The position numbers were made by a program, and so were the translations under genes. From an uncultured Bacilli bacterium (GTDB taxonomy: Bacteria > Bacillota_I > Bacilli_A > RF39 > UBA660): a stretch of 27,485 bases of DNA. Below the pieces are notes generated by a model, which was not told the DNA's origin, did no database searches, and saw only the letters and a program-made list of their open reading frames with translations. Position 1 is the first letter of the stretch, and every line of letters starts with the position of its first letter. The stretch is from NCBI GenBank assembly GCA_947853245.1, contig CANTWP010000051.1, positions 1 through 27,485 on the forward strand, read 5' to 3'. This document shows positions 16,470-24,446 of the stretch, piece after piece.

Positions 16470-16481
16470 AGTTAATATAAA
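16416..16481 (+). promoter_or_regulatory. Shared envelope-gene promoter module, copy C
   Basis: TTTACA boxes at 16416-16421 and 16426-16431 (period 10), TTACTTG at 16454-16460, a T-run and TTAATATA at 16472-16479. Spacing from second box to TTACTTG is 28 bases, as in copy A (28) and copy B (29). Confidence 0.55.
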
Positions 16482-16502
16482 TATGAAAGGATTGGTATAT
16501 TA

Positions 16503-17105
16503 ATGAAAAAAATATTATTTACAACATTAATGTTACTAGTTATATTGGGGACTAGTGGCTGTTCTATATCCTTGTTTGAAAATAAGGATAATTCATGTCC
16601 AGAATGTGATTGTGTAGATCAAAATTCCAATAATGATTATGCAAATTATATAAATGGGATAAAGAAGTCTGATTTAGTACAAAATATTTTAACAGGTTCT
16701 GTTAGTGATACTTATCGTCAAGAATTATATTCTTCCTTTTCTGAAAAAATATTAAAATTAGAATTAAATAAGAATGGAGTAGCAACTGTTATATTTAAGA
16801 ATGAAAGCGATTTGATTTCTAAATATCCAAATGGTTATACATTACCTGGTAAATTTATATTTGCTTTTGATGAGCTATGCACTGGTGCCGGAGGCTTAAA
16901 TGAGTGTGGATTTGTTTTGGTGGATAATAATGGAATATCATATTGGTTAAATAGTGATACTAATGAGCCAAAGCTTGAAGAAATTACCACGATAAAAAAT
17001 GTTGTTAATGTATTTAGTATGTTCACTCATATTGATGGTGCAGATACAGGTTCAACTAATATCTATGCTATCGATATAGAGGGTAATGTAGTTTGCATAA
17101 AATAA
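16503..17105 (+). CDS. Putative lipoprotein of unknown function with CPECDC motif (200 aa)
   Basis: MKK, a hydrophobic stretch and GTSGC ending at C20 form a plausible lipoprotein signal, with C20 as lipid-attached residue (the -3 Thr is less usual than Leu). A short linker with CPECDC (about residues 36-41) is followed by an Asn/Asp-rich segment and a soluble domain of about 150 residues; the part with FAFDELCTGAGGLNECGFVL has two more cysteines. No family recognised. The linker N-S/N-C-P-x-C matches that of the protein at 12702, although the anchors differ. ATG 16503 follows AAAGGA. It has its own terminator, so it is a stand-alone unit. Confidence 0.82.
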   Translation: MKKILFTTLMLLVILGTSGCSISLFENKDNSCPECDCVDQNSNNDYANYINGIKKSDLVQNILTGSVSDTYRQELYSSFSEKILKLELNKNGVATVIFKNESDLISKYPNGYTLPGKFIFAFDELCTGAGGLNECGFVLVDNNGISYWLNSDTNEPKLEEITTIKNVVNVFSMFTHIDGADTGSTNIYAIDIEGNVVCIK

Positions 17106-17114
17106 TAATTTATG

Positions 17115-17150
17115 AAAAAGTATTAGAGTAATTACATTCTAATATTTTTT
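17115..17150 (+). terminator. Terminator after the lipoprotein gene
   Basis: TATTAGA (17121-17127) pairs with TCTAATA (17138-17144) over a 10-base loop, flanked by AAAAA before and TTTTTT after. Confidence 0.65.
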
Positions 17151-17151
17151 A

Positions 17152-17180
17152 TTGTAATTAGATGAAAAAAACATTATAAT
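17152..17180 (+). promoter_or_regulatory. Promoter of the GT-C/yfhO/uppP unit
   Basis: TTGTAA (17152-17157), 17-base spacer, TATAAT (17175-17180), 20 bases upstream of the ATG at 17201. Confidence 0.55.
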
Positions 17181-17200
17181 TATATTAGGATAGTGATATA

Positions 17201-18502
17201 ATGAATAAAAAATTAAAATATATATTATTATTTATAGTATTAATAATCTTTTTCTTTATAATTAATTATTTTAATGTGATAAATGATGATTTAATTTGGA
17301 ATTTTGGTTTTTGTTCTAACTTTGCTACAGGTATGACTATGTATAAAGACTACAATATGGTTATTACTCCTTTATATCCTTTTTTAGTTGGAGCACTTAT
17401 GAAAATATTTGGCAATAACATGACTATGTTTTATATTATAAATAGTATTATTCCAACTTTAATTATGATGTTAGTATTAAAATTAAATAAAAAAGCATTT
17501 ATTCCTACCATAGTTCTATTATCCTTTGTATCAGTTCCTAATTACAATTTGTTATGTATATTATTTTTATTTATTTTAATATATTTAGAAACTAATCCTA
17601 AAAATGATTATTTAATAGGTATAGTCTTAGGTCTTACTTTTTTAACTAAAAGTAATGTAGGGGTATTATTATGTATTCCTACTGCTTATTATTTGATTAA
17701 AGATTTAAAAAAATTAATTAAGAGAATAGTGGGTTTTTTACTACCAAATTTATTAGTATTAGGAATATTTTACTTAAATGGTTCTTTAGTGTATTATATT
17801 GATTACTGCTTTTTAGGTTTATTTTCTTTTGCTCAAGGCAATACAGAATTTAGTTTTTGGTTAATAATCTTATTATTATCAATTGTTTATTTGATTAAAG
17901 AATTTATTAAACATAAAGATATAAGTATTTTATATATACTATGCTTTCAAATGATTGCGTATCCAATATTTAATGGATTTCACGTTATGTATGCTAGTGT
18001 ACCAGTTTTATATTACATTATGAATCATTTATCTAAAAAAGTAGATATTATATATGAAAAAAATCAAAAGTTATTTTTAATTTTATTAATATGTCCTATA
18101 GTTGGTAGTATAATAATTACTATTACGCATGAATTTACTTATGATAATAATATATTTAAGTATCGTTATGTTAATAAAGAAATGTATGAAGACTCTAAAA
18201 TAATTGATAGTATATTTAAAGGTAAATATGATAATGTTTATTTTATAATGAACAGTGCTTATTTAAATAAATATTTACTTGATATTCCTATTAATAATTA
18301 TGATTTATTATTAAAAGGAAATTTAGGATATCAAGGTGAAAAAAGAGTTATTTCTGAATTTAAGGAAATGAAAGATATATATTTTATTATATATGATCAG
18401 TATGAAGGTGGACAAGCCAGTAAAAAGCTTTATGATTATGTAGTTAATGATACAGACTATGTAATGTCAAAAAGTAAATATATGATATATTATCAAAATT
18501 AG
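17201..18502 (+). CDS. Polytopic membrane protein, GT-C glycosyltransferase-like
   Basis: 433 residues with about ten hydrophobic helices. After TM1 comes an exposed loop with the acidic pair D29-D30, then GFCSNFATGMTMYKDYNMVITPLYPFLVGAL, the arrangement (acidic pair after TM1, then a Y-x-D-Y...P-LYPF stretch) seen in GT-C fold enzymes that use polyprenyl-phosphate sugars. The C-terminal 100 residues form a soluble extracytoplasmic domain. The donor and acceptor cannot be deduced. ATG 17201 follows AGGATAGTGAT. The next genes, yfhO-like and uppP, also deal with lipid-linked glycans, supporting a role in surface polymer glycosylation. An O-antigen polymerase-like role is the main alternative. 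Confidence 0.65.
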   Translation: MNKKLKYILLFIVLIIFFFIINYFNVINDDLIWNFGFCSNFATGMTMYKDYNMVITPLYPFLVGALMKIFGNNMTMFYIINSIIPTLIMMLVLKLNKKAFIPTIVLLSFVSVPNYNLLCILFLFILIYLETNPKNDYLIGIVLGLTFLTKSNVGVLLCIPTAYYLIKDLKKLIKRIVGFLLPNLLVLGIFYLNGSLVYYIDYCFLGLFSFAQGNTEFSFWLIILLLSIVYLIKEFIKHKDISILYILCFQMIAYPIFNGFHVMYASVPVLYYIMNHLSKKVDIIYEKNQKLFLILLICPIVGSIIITITHEFTYDNNIFKYRYVNKEMYEDSKIIDSIFKGKYDNVYFIMNSAYLNKYLLDIPINNYDLLLKGNLGYQGEKRVISEFKEMKDIYFIIYDQYEGGQASKKLYDYVVNDTDYVMSKSKYMIYYQN

Positions 18503-18549
18503 TAAAAATAATAATTTTATGCTAGAATAATAATTTGGTGAGGTGAATC

Positions 18550-21081
18550 ATGAAAATAAAAAAAATAACTTACTTAGTATTATCATTTATAGTACCTTGT
18601 ATATTAATGACGATTTTATATGCTATTGTAGGAATTTATCCTTTTGGTGAAAATTCTTTATTAACAGTTGATTTAGCCGGACAATACGTTGCATTCTTTA
18701 ATGCTTTAAAGAATATTTTAGATGGTTCTATAAATATATTTTACTCTTTTAGTAAAACATTAGGTGGTAATATGTATGGCTTACTTACATATTATTTAAT
18801 GAGTCCATTTAATCTTTTATTAGCTTTTTTTGATAAGGCATCAATTCCTGAATTTATATTTTTAATTAATGTTTTAAAAATAGGCTTATGTGGATTAACT
18901 AGTTATATTTATTTTGATAAAACATTTAAAGATAAAAAATTTGTATCGTTTATTTTTAGTATTGTTTATGCATTGATGGCATACAATATTGTTTATAGTC
19001 AAAACATTATGTGGCTAGACGGTGTTTATATGTTACCTATAATTTTTTTAGGTATTGATAAATTAATTGAAAAAGAAAAACCAATAATGTTTTGTATTTC
19101 TTTAGCATTTTCAATATTTTGTAGTTATTATATAGGCTATATGTCTTGTATAGCTTCATTAGTTTATTTTTTGTATAAATTATATCTTCATAATAATTAT
19201 AAATTATCTTGGCAAGGGAATAAAAAAGATATTTTATACTTCTTTAAATATGCTTTTTTAACAGTTGGTATTAGCATGGTTGTTTTGCTTCCCTCTGTTT
19301 TTTCACTTTTAGTTGGTAAGACTAGTAATACACTAAACCATATGGTGCCACGTCAAGACTTTGCTGCTTTGGATTTATTATATAGATTTTGTATTGGAAC
19401 GTTTAAGAAGTCTGATTTATTAGGAATATATCCACATGTATTTATTTCTATGATTATGTTAGTTCTTAATATTGTATATTTCTTTAATAAAAAAATTGAT
19501 AAACGAGAAAAATTAGGTACTTTAATTTTTATATTATTTTTTGTTTTTAGTATGACTGTTGATGTTTTAAATATAATTTGGCATACCTTCAGTCATCCCG
19601 TAGGTTTTCCTTATAGAAATTCTTTTATTTTCGATTTTGCACTTTTAATAGTCGCATATAAAAGTTATTCTAGAATAGATGGAGTAGAGAATAATTTATT
19701 TAAAAAAATGATTCCTTGGACAATATTAGTAATACTTGTTATTGATAAGTTAATGTTTGCTTCTAATATGTATTATAAAGTTATTGCTTCAGGATTAATT
19801 ATAGTTATATATTTACTTTACTTTTATAAAAGTAAAACAAGAAATATTTGTAAATCAATTGCTGTTCTTATGATTTTAGAAATGATATTAAATGGTTCAA
19901 TAACTTTATATAATATGGATTATCAATTGAGAGACAAATATGATGAATTTATAGATAGTTATGGGACTGTAATTGATAATATCAAGAAACAAGATGATAG
20001 TTTTTATCGTATTGAAAAAGAATATAGTTATACTACAAATGATCCACTTTTATTAAATTATAATGGTATTTCTCATTTTAGTTCTACTTTTGAAGGCCAA
20101 AATAATAAACTATTAGGGGAATATTTAGGAATATTTAATAGATTTTATATTACTAATTATTTAGGATCAACTCCAGTAACCAATTCGTTATTTAGTATTA
20201 AATATATTTTACTTAATCATAAAGTAAACTATTATGACCTGATCGATACTTATGATGACATATATATATATCAAAATAAATATGATTTGCCAATTGGTTT
20301 TATGGTTAGTGATAAGTTATTAGACTTAGAATTAGAAATGTTAGAACCTCTTGAAAATCAAAATAATATTTTAAAAGCAATGAGTGGTATTAATAAAGAT
20401 GTTTTCGAAAGAATTATTGTATCAGACATAGTTATGTATAATGTTAAGCAAGATGATAAAAATGAAGAACATTACCGTAAAGTAGATAGTGCTTTAGAAG
20501 GATATATTACTTATAATCTAACTGTTAAAAAGAGTGGTCAAGTATATTATTATATGGCATCTGAGGATGAAAAAAGAGTAGAAATCCTTTCTAATGGTGA
20601 ACGTGTGATTGATACTAACAGTGAAAATGGATATCGTTATAATGTTATTGATTTAGGTTACTTTAAGAAAGGTGAAACGATCGAACTTAAGGTTTTATTA
20701 CTTGAAGATTCCATTAAATTTAAAGATGCTATGTTCTATACTTTAAATGAAAATAATTTAGGAGAAATAACTAAGTCTTTACAAAAAGAAAGTGCCTTAT
20801 TTATTGAAGAGAATAAAGGAAATTATATTAAGGCTAATATAAATGTTACTAAAGATAATCAAATTTTATATACTTCAATACCTTTAGATAAAGGATTTAC
20901 TATTTTTGTTGATGGAAAAAAAGTTGAACAGATATCTGTTTTTAATACTTTAATAGGTTTAAATCTTGAAAAGGGAGAACATACTATTGAATTTAAATAT
21001 GTTCCAAGAGGTCTAGAGTCTGGCGCTGTAATTTCTGTTATTTCAGTTTTACTATTAATATGTTTAAAAAAGAGAAAGTAG
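18550..21081 (+). CDS. yfhO: YfhO-family membrane glycosyltransferase-like protein
   Basis: 843 residues. The N-terminal half has about 12 TM helices with the family signature GENSLLTVDLAGQYVAFF and GGNMYGLLTYYLMSPFNLLLA after TM1. The C-terminal half is a large extracytoplasmic beta-rich region, ending in a final TM helix and KKRK. In Bacillus and Listeria, YfhO-type proteins transfer a sugar from undecaprenyl-phosphate onto lipoteichoic acid; applying that here is inference. ATG 18550 follows GGTGAGGTG. It lies 47 bases after the GT-C-like gene and 7 bases before uppP, so the three are probably cotranscribed. Family assignment is secure; the acceptor polymer is unknown, and no LTA synthase is in this window. 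Confidence 0.85.
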   Translation: MKIKKITYLVLSFIVPCILMTILYAIVGIYPFGENSLLTVDLAGQYVAFFNALKNILDGSINIFYSFSKTLGGNMYGLLTYYLMSPFNLLLAFFDKASIPEFIFLINVLKIGLCGLTSYIYFDKTFKDKKFVSFIFSIVYALMAYNIVYSQNIMWLDGVYMLPIIFLGIDKLIEKEKPIMFCISLAFSIFCSYYIGYMSCIASLVYFLYKLYLHNNYKLSWQGNKKDILYFFKYAFLTVGISMVVLLPSVFSLLVGKTSNTLNHMVPRQDFAALDLLYRFCIGTFKKSDLLGIYPHVFISMIMLVLNIVYFFNKKIDKREKLGTLIFILFFVFSMTVDVLNIIWHTFSHPVGFPYRNSFIFDFALLIVAYKSYSRIDGVENNLFKKMIPWTILVILVIDKLMFASNMYYKVIASGLIIVIYLLYFYKSKTRNICKSIAVLMILEMILNGSITLYNMDYQLRDKYDEFIDSYGTVIDNIKKQDDSFYRIEKEYSYTTNDPLLLNYNGISHFSSTFEGQNNKLLGEYLGIFNRFYITNYLGSTPVTNSLFSIKYILLNHKVNYYDLIDTYDDIYIYQNKYDLPIGFMVSDKLLDLELEMLEPLENQNNILKAMSGINKDVFERIIVSDIVMYNVKQDDKNEEHYRKVDSALEGYITYNLTVKKSGQVYYYMASEDEKRVEILSNGERVIDTNSENGYRYNVIDLGYFKKGETIELKVLLLEDSIKFKDAMFYTLNENNLGEITKSLQKESALFIEENKGNYIKANINVTKDNQILYTSIPLDKGFTIFVDGKKVEQISVFNTLIGLNLEKGEHTIEFKYVPRGLESGAVISVISVLLLICLKKRK

Positions 21082-21088
21082 GTTAAAT

Positions 21089-21910
21089 ATGAAACTATTA
21101 GAAATTTTTCATGTTATATTATTAGGTATAGTAGAGGGCATTACTGAGTGGTTGCCAATTAGCAGTACTGGACATATGATTTTAGTTGAGCAATTTATTA
21201 ATTTAAATGTTAGTGATTCTTTCATGGAAATGTTTAGAGTTGTAATACAATTAGGTGCTATTATGGCAGTAGTAGTATTATATTTTAAAAAATTAAATCC
21301 TTTTAGTCCATCTAAAAATAAGGAAGAAAAAAAAGATACTTGGAGTTTATGGTTTAAAGTTCTAGTATCATGTATTCCAGCTGGAATAATTGGTATATTG
21401 TTTGATGATAAAATAGATGCTGTATTTTATAACTATATAACAGTTGCTATTACGCTTATAGTATATGGTGTATTATTTATTGTAATTGAAAATAGAAGCA
21501 AGGGAAAGGAACCAAAATATAAGAGTTTAAAGGATATTACTTATAATGTAGCTTTAATAATCGGTTTATTTCAAGTATTGGCATTAATTCCAGGTACTAG
21601 TAGAAGTGGAGCTACTATAGTTGGAGCTCTTGTTTTTGGAGTATCTCGTACTGTAGTAGCGGAATATACATTCTTTTTAGGAATTCCTGTTATGTTAGGT
21701 GCTAGTTTATTAAAAATAGTAAAATTTGGTTTTGCTTTTTCAAGTACTGAAATTATAATTTTATTAGTTGGTATGTTAACAGCATTTCTAGTATCTATTC
21801 TGGCTATTAAATTTTTAATGAATTACATTAAGAAAAATGATTTTAAAGCCTTTGGTTGGTATAGAATAGTCTTAGGTATTATTGTATTACTTTATTTCTT
21901 AGTATTTTAA
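21089..21910 (+). CDS. uppP: Undecaprenyl-diphosphatase (BacA type)
   Basis: 273 residues, polytopic, normal length. It carries both conserved BacA motifs: EGITEWLPISSTGH near the N-terminus and PGTSRSGATI in the middle, which supply the catalytic Glu, Ser, Arg residues. It removes a phosphate from undecaprenyl diphosphate at the outer face so that the lipid carrier can be reused for peptidoglycan and teichoic acid synthesis; overproduction is known to give bacitracin resistance. ATG 21089 follows AGTAGG. It is 7 bases after yfhO and is closed by a strong terminator, so it ends the unit. Its presence implies a cell wall or at least undecaprenyl-linked glycans. Confidence 0.96.
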   Translation: MKLLEIFHVILLGIVEGITEWLPISSTGHMILVEQFINLNVSDSFMEMFRVVIQLGAIMAVVVLYFKKLNPFSPSKNKEEKKDTWSLWFKVLVSCIPAGIIGILFDDKIDAVFYNYITVAITLIVYGVLFIVIENRSKGKEPKYKSLKDITYNVALIIGLFQVLALIPGTSRSGATIVGALVFGVSRTVVAEYTFFLGIPVMLGASLLKIVKFGFAFSSTEIIILLVGMLTAFLVSILAIKFLMNYIKKNDFKAFGWYRIVLGIIVLLYFLVF

Positions 21911-21938
21911 AACTTCTCAGAATGAGAAGTTTTTTTCT
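21909..21938. terminator. Strong bidirectional terminator after uppP
   Basis: AACTTCTCA (21911-21919), 3-base loop GAA, TGAGAAGTT (21923-21931), then a T-run; A's precede the stem, so it also works for the convergent minus-strand gene ending at 21938. Confidence 0.85.
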
Positions 21939-22375
21939 TATAAATAAGTTTTTAATTTTTCAATACTTTGTTCTTGGAAGGCTCTAAAATCTTTAGCAAG
22001 TTTTAATACATCTTTATCAATTGTTTTTTCATAATTATCTATTTTTTTGTTCATATCAATAGTACCCATTGTTAAGCCTTTGATCAGCATATCGGCAATT
22101 CTCGCGTCACTATTATCTTTTAGCATCTCCATTTTTATACCCATCCAAGAAGATACTTTAGCTGCAGTTCCAAACTCTTTTAATTCAACTTTTAACTTTT
22201 TTAAAGCTTTTTCACTTTTTTTGATAAAATCTTCATATTTCTTTAATTGTTCTTCAACTACAGGTTTAATTTTATTGTCTTTAGATTGAATAGTTTTAAT
22301 AAGAGTGGTAACAGATTCTACTCCCATTTTAGCATCTTTATAGATGTATTCTAATACTTCAGTATTTTCATTCAT
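21938..22375 (-). CDS. Helical protein of unknown function (145 aa)
   Basis: An all-alpha, Lys/Glu-rich protein with long amphipathic heptad-like helices (EVLEYIYKDAKMGVESVTTLI, then EEQLKKYEDFIKKSEKALKKL), a central SSWMGIKMEML and a Met-rich IKGLTMGTIDMNKKI. The pattern suggests a four-helix, ferritin-like or DUF2383-like bundle, but the metal-binding Glu/His set is not evident, so this is only a fold guess. No signal peptide. I set the start at ATG 22375, preceded by GAGGAT at proper spacing; a TTG at 22405 extends the frame but has no ribosome binding site. Divergent from the T-box/asnB unit. Confidence 0.72.
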   Translation of the reverse strand: MNENTEVLEYIYKDAKMGVESVTTLIKTIQSKDNKIKPVVEEQLKKYEDFIKKSEKALKKLKVELKEFGTAAKVSSWMGIKMEMLKDNSDARIADMLIKGLTMGTIDMNKKIDNYEKTIDKDVLKLAKDFRAFQEQSIEKLKTYL

Positions 22376-22431
22376 AATATCATCCTCGTATATATTGTGT
22401 ATCAAAAAATTTTTTGTATACTAAAAAAATA

Positions 22432-22460
22432 TTGACATATAATTAAGTAAGTATTATAAT
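22432..22460 (+). promoter_or_regulatory. Consensus sigma-A promoter of the T-box/asnB unit
   Basis: TTGACA (22432-22437), 17-base spacer, TATAAT (22455-22460): a perfect match to the vegetative consensus. Output must therefore be controlled mainly by the T-box downstream. Confidence 0.9.
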
Positions 22461-22469
22461 TTTTTTAAT

Positions 22470-22738
22470 GACGTTGAGAAAGAAAAGTAATATTGATAAA
22501 AATTTATAGTGAGTTAATGATAGTGGAAAATTAACAAGGACATCAATATGAAGAACACTTTTTAGTTGCTTACCGAAAGTCTGCTAGTAGGCTAAGCCGG
22601 GTTGTAATCCGTTACCAATTACTAGATTTGCTAGAATCGAAAAGTGATCATATAAATTAATATTTTATGATAAATTGGGTGGTACCGCGGAATAACCAGT
22701 TTTCGTCCCATATAGGGAACGAATACTGGTTTTTTTAG
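22470..22738 (+). promoter_or_regulatory. T-box riboswitch, asparagine specifier (AAC)
   Basis: The T-box sequence GGGTGGTACCGCGG is at 22677-22690. In Stem I, AGTA (22486-22489) and GAAG (22550-22553) form the specifier internal loop below the helix ATATTGAT (22490-22497) with ATCAATAT (22542-22549); the specifier codon is AAC (22554-22556). A terminator follows: AACCAGT (22694-22700) with ACTGGTT (22725-22731), inner CCC/GGG pairing and a T-run. The antiterminator would pair the T-box with the CGTCCC segment of that terminator. Uncharged tRNA-Asn is expected to stabilise the antiterminator and turn on the downstream asparagine synthase, which fits the specifier exactly. It fills the intergenic gap of more than 300 bases. 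Confidence 0.93.
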
Positions 22739-22762
22739 TTTATTATAGAAAGAGGGATTTAT

Positions 22763-24346
22763 ATGTGTAGTTTTATGGTATACACAAAAAATGATATTAA
22801 AGAAGAAGAATTTTTGAAGGAGTTTGAAAAAATAACTTATCGTGGACCAGATATGTCAAAGACTGATTTTACAAATGGTATGTGGGGATTTCATCGTTTA
22901 GCAATCATGGATCTTGGTGAGAGTGGTATGCAACCATTTGATTATAATGGTAATAAGGTTGTTTGTAATGGCGAAATATATGGCTTTCGTAAAATAAAGA
23001 AACAATTACAAAAAGAAGGTTATAAATTTAAATCAAATAGTGATTGTGAAATATTATTGCCTTTATATGAAAAATATAAAGAAAGAATGTTTAAAAAATT
23101 AGATGCTGAATTTGTATGTGTTATATATGATAAATCTACTGATGATTTTATTGCAGCTCGTGATCCAATTGGTATTCGTCCACTTTTTTATGGTTATTCA
23201 AAAATAAGTAATCATATAATGTTCGCTAGTGAAGCTAAATCTTTGATTAAATTATGTACTAAAGTTTTGCCATTTCCACCAGGATATTATTATAGAGAAG
23301 GAAAGTTTACTAAATATTATGATGCTAGCAAATATAGTAAATTTATCGATGATGATTTAAATATCATTACTAAGAATATTAAAAAGAAATTAGAAAAAGC
23401 TGTTATTAAAAGAATAGATTCTGATGCTCCAATCGGATATCTATTGAGTGGTGGTTTAGATTCTAGCTTAGTCTGTTCGATTGCGTCACGTCATACAAGG
23501 AAACCGATTCGAACATTTGCGATCGGAATGAGTAAAGATGCAATTGATTTAAAATATGCTAAGGAGGTGGCAGATTTTATAGGTAGTGATCATACTGAAG
23601 TAATTATGGATGAAAAACAAGTATTAGATATTTTAAAAGAAGTTATTTATCATTTAGAAACTTGGGATATTACAACAATTCGTGCTTCAATTGGAATGTA
23701 TTTATTAACAAAATGGATACATGAAAATACGAATATAAAAGTTTTATTAACAGGAGAAGTAAGTGATGAGTTGTTTGGCTATAAATATACAGATTTTGCT
23801 CCAAATGCCAAAGAGTTTCAATTAGAAAGTGAAAAACGAATAAAAGAACTTTATATGTATGATGTTTTACGTGCTGATCGTTGTATATCAGGAACATCCT
23901 TAGAAGCTAGAGTTCCATTTGCGGATTTAGAATTTGTTAATTATGTAATGGGCATTAATCCAAAGAAGAAGATGAATGTTTATAATAAAGGAAAATATTT
24001 ACTTAGAAAGGCCTTTGAAGGAGATTATTTACCATATGATATTTTATACCGAGAAAAAGCTGCATTTAGCGATGCAGTTGGACATTCTATGGTAGATTAT
24101 TTAAAACAATATGCTGAAGATAAATATACAGATTTAGAGTATTCTGAATTAATAAAAAAATATCCAAAGCATAATAGACCATTTACTAAAGAATCTTTAT
24201 TATATAGAGAAATATTTGAAGAATTTTATCCAAATAGTGCAGATATGATAGTTGATTATTGGATGCCCAATAGAAACTGGGAAGGTTGTAATGTTAATGA
24301 TCCTTCGGCTAGAGTTTTAGCAAATTATGGTTCTAGTGGTAAATAG
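22763..24346 (+). CDS. asnB: Asparagine synthase (glutamine-hydrolysing)
   Basis: 527 residues, similar in size to the E. coli AsnB type. The class II glutaminase domain begins with the catalytic cysteine C2, exposed after Met removal, and contains YRGPD, FHRLAIMD and CNGEIYGF. The synthetase domain has the ATP pyrophosphatase loop SGGLDSS at 229-235 and TGEVSDELFGYK further on. It makes asparagine from aspartate, ATP and glutamine. ATG 22763 follows AGAGGG. It is preceded by a T-box with an Asn specifier, so expression should rise when charged tRNA-Asn falls. It appears to be transcribed alone. Confidence 0.95.
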   Translation: MCSFMVYTKNDIKEEEFLKEFEKITYRGPDMSKTDFTNGMWGFHRLAIMDLGESGMQPFDYNGNKVVCNGEIYGFRKIKKQLQKEGYKFKSNSDCEILLPLYEKYKERMFKKLDAEFVCVIYDKSTDDFIAARDPIGIRPLFYGYSKISNHIMFASEAKSLIKLCTKVLPFPPGYYYREGKFTKYYDASKYSKFIDDDLNIITKNIKKKLEKAVIKRIDSDAPIGYLLSGGLDSSLVCSIASRHTRKPIRTFAIGMSKDAIDLKYAKEVADFIGSDHTEVIMDEKQVLDILKEVIYHLETWDITTIRASIGMYLLTKWIHENTNIKVLLTGEVSDELFGYKYTDFAPNAKEFQLESEKRIKELYMYDVLRADRCISGTSLEARVPFADLEFVNYVMGINPKKKMNVYNKGKYLLRKAFEGDYLPYDILYREKAAFSDAVGHSMVDYLKQYAEDKYTDLEYSELIKKYPKHNRPFTKESLLYREIFEEFYPNSADMIVDYWMPNRNWEGCNVNDPSARVLANYGSSGK

Positions 24347-24394
24347 GCTATTTAAAATTTAATCTATAAAAAATAGATTACCAATAATTATTTC

Positions 24395-24423
24395 TTGAAC
24401 ATATTTGTTCATTATTATATAAT
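24395..24423 (+). promoter_or_regulatory. Promoter of the DUF1653 gene with dyad over the -35
   Basis: TTGAAC (24395-24400), 17-base spacer, TATAAT (24418-24423). The palindrome GAACA-TATT-TGTTC (24397-24410) covers the -35 and could be a repressor site. A weak hairpin AATCTAT/ATAGATT at 24361-24379 just upstream may end asnB transcription but has no T-run. Confidence 0.55.
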
Positions 24424-24446
24424 GTTCTTAAGGATGGTGAATATAT

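Noticed and set aside
23670..23897. Minus-strand open frame inside asnB, and one opposite the ECF sigma gene (24779-25015)
   Set aside because: Both are antisense to conserved coding regions and show His/Leu-rich shadow composition without start signals.
24361..24379. Hairpin after asnB as a terminator
   Set aside because: Seven-base A/T-rich stem with no T-run afterwards; too weak to call.
24397..24410. Palindrome read as a Bacillus LexA (SOS) box
   Set aside because: The consensus has GAAC and GTTC separated by 4 bases; here they are separated by 6, so it is kept only as an unassigned dyad.
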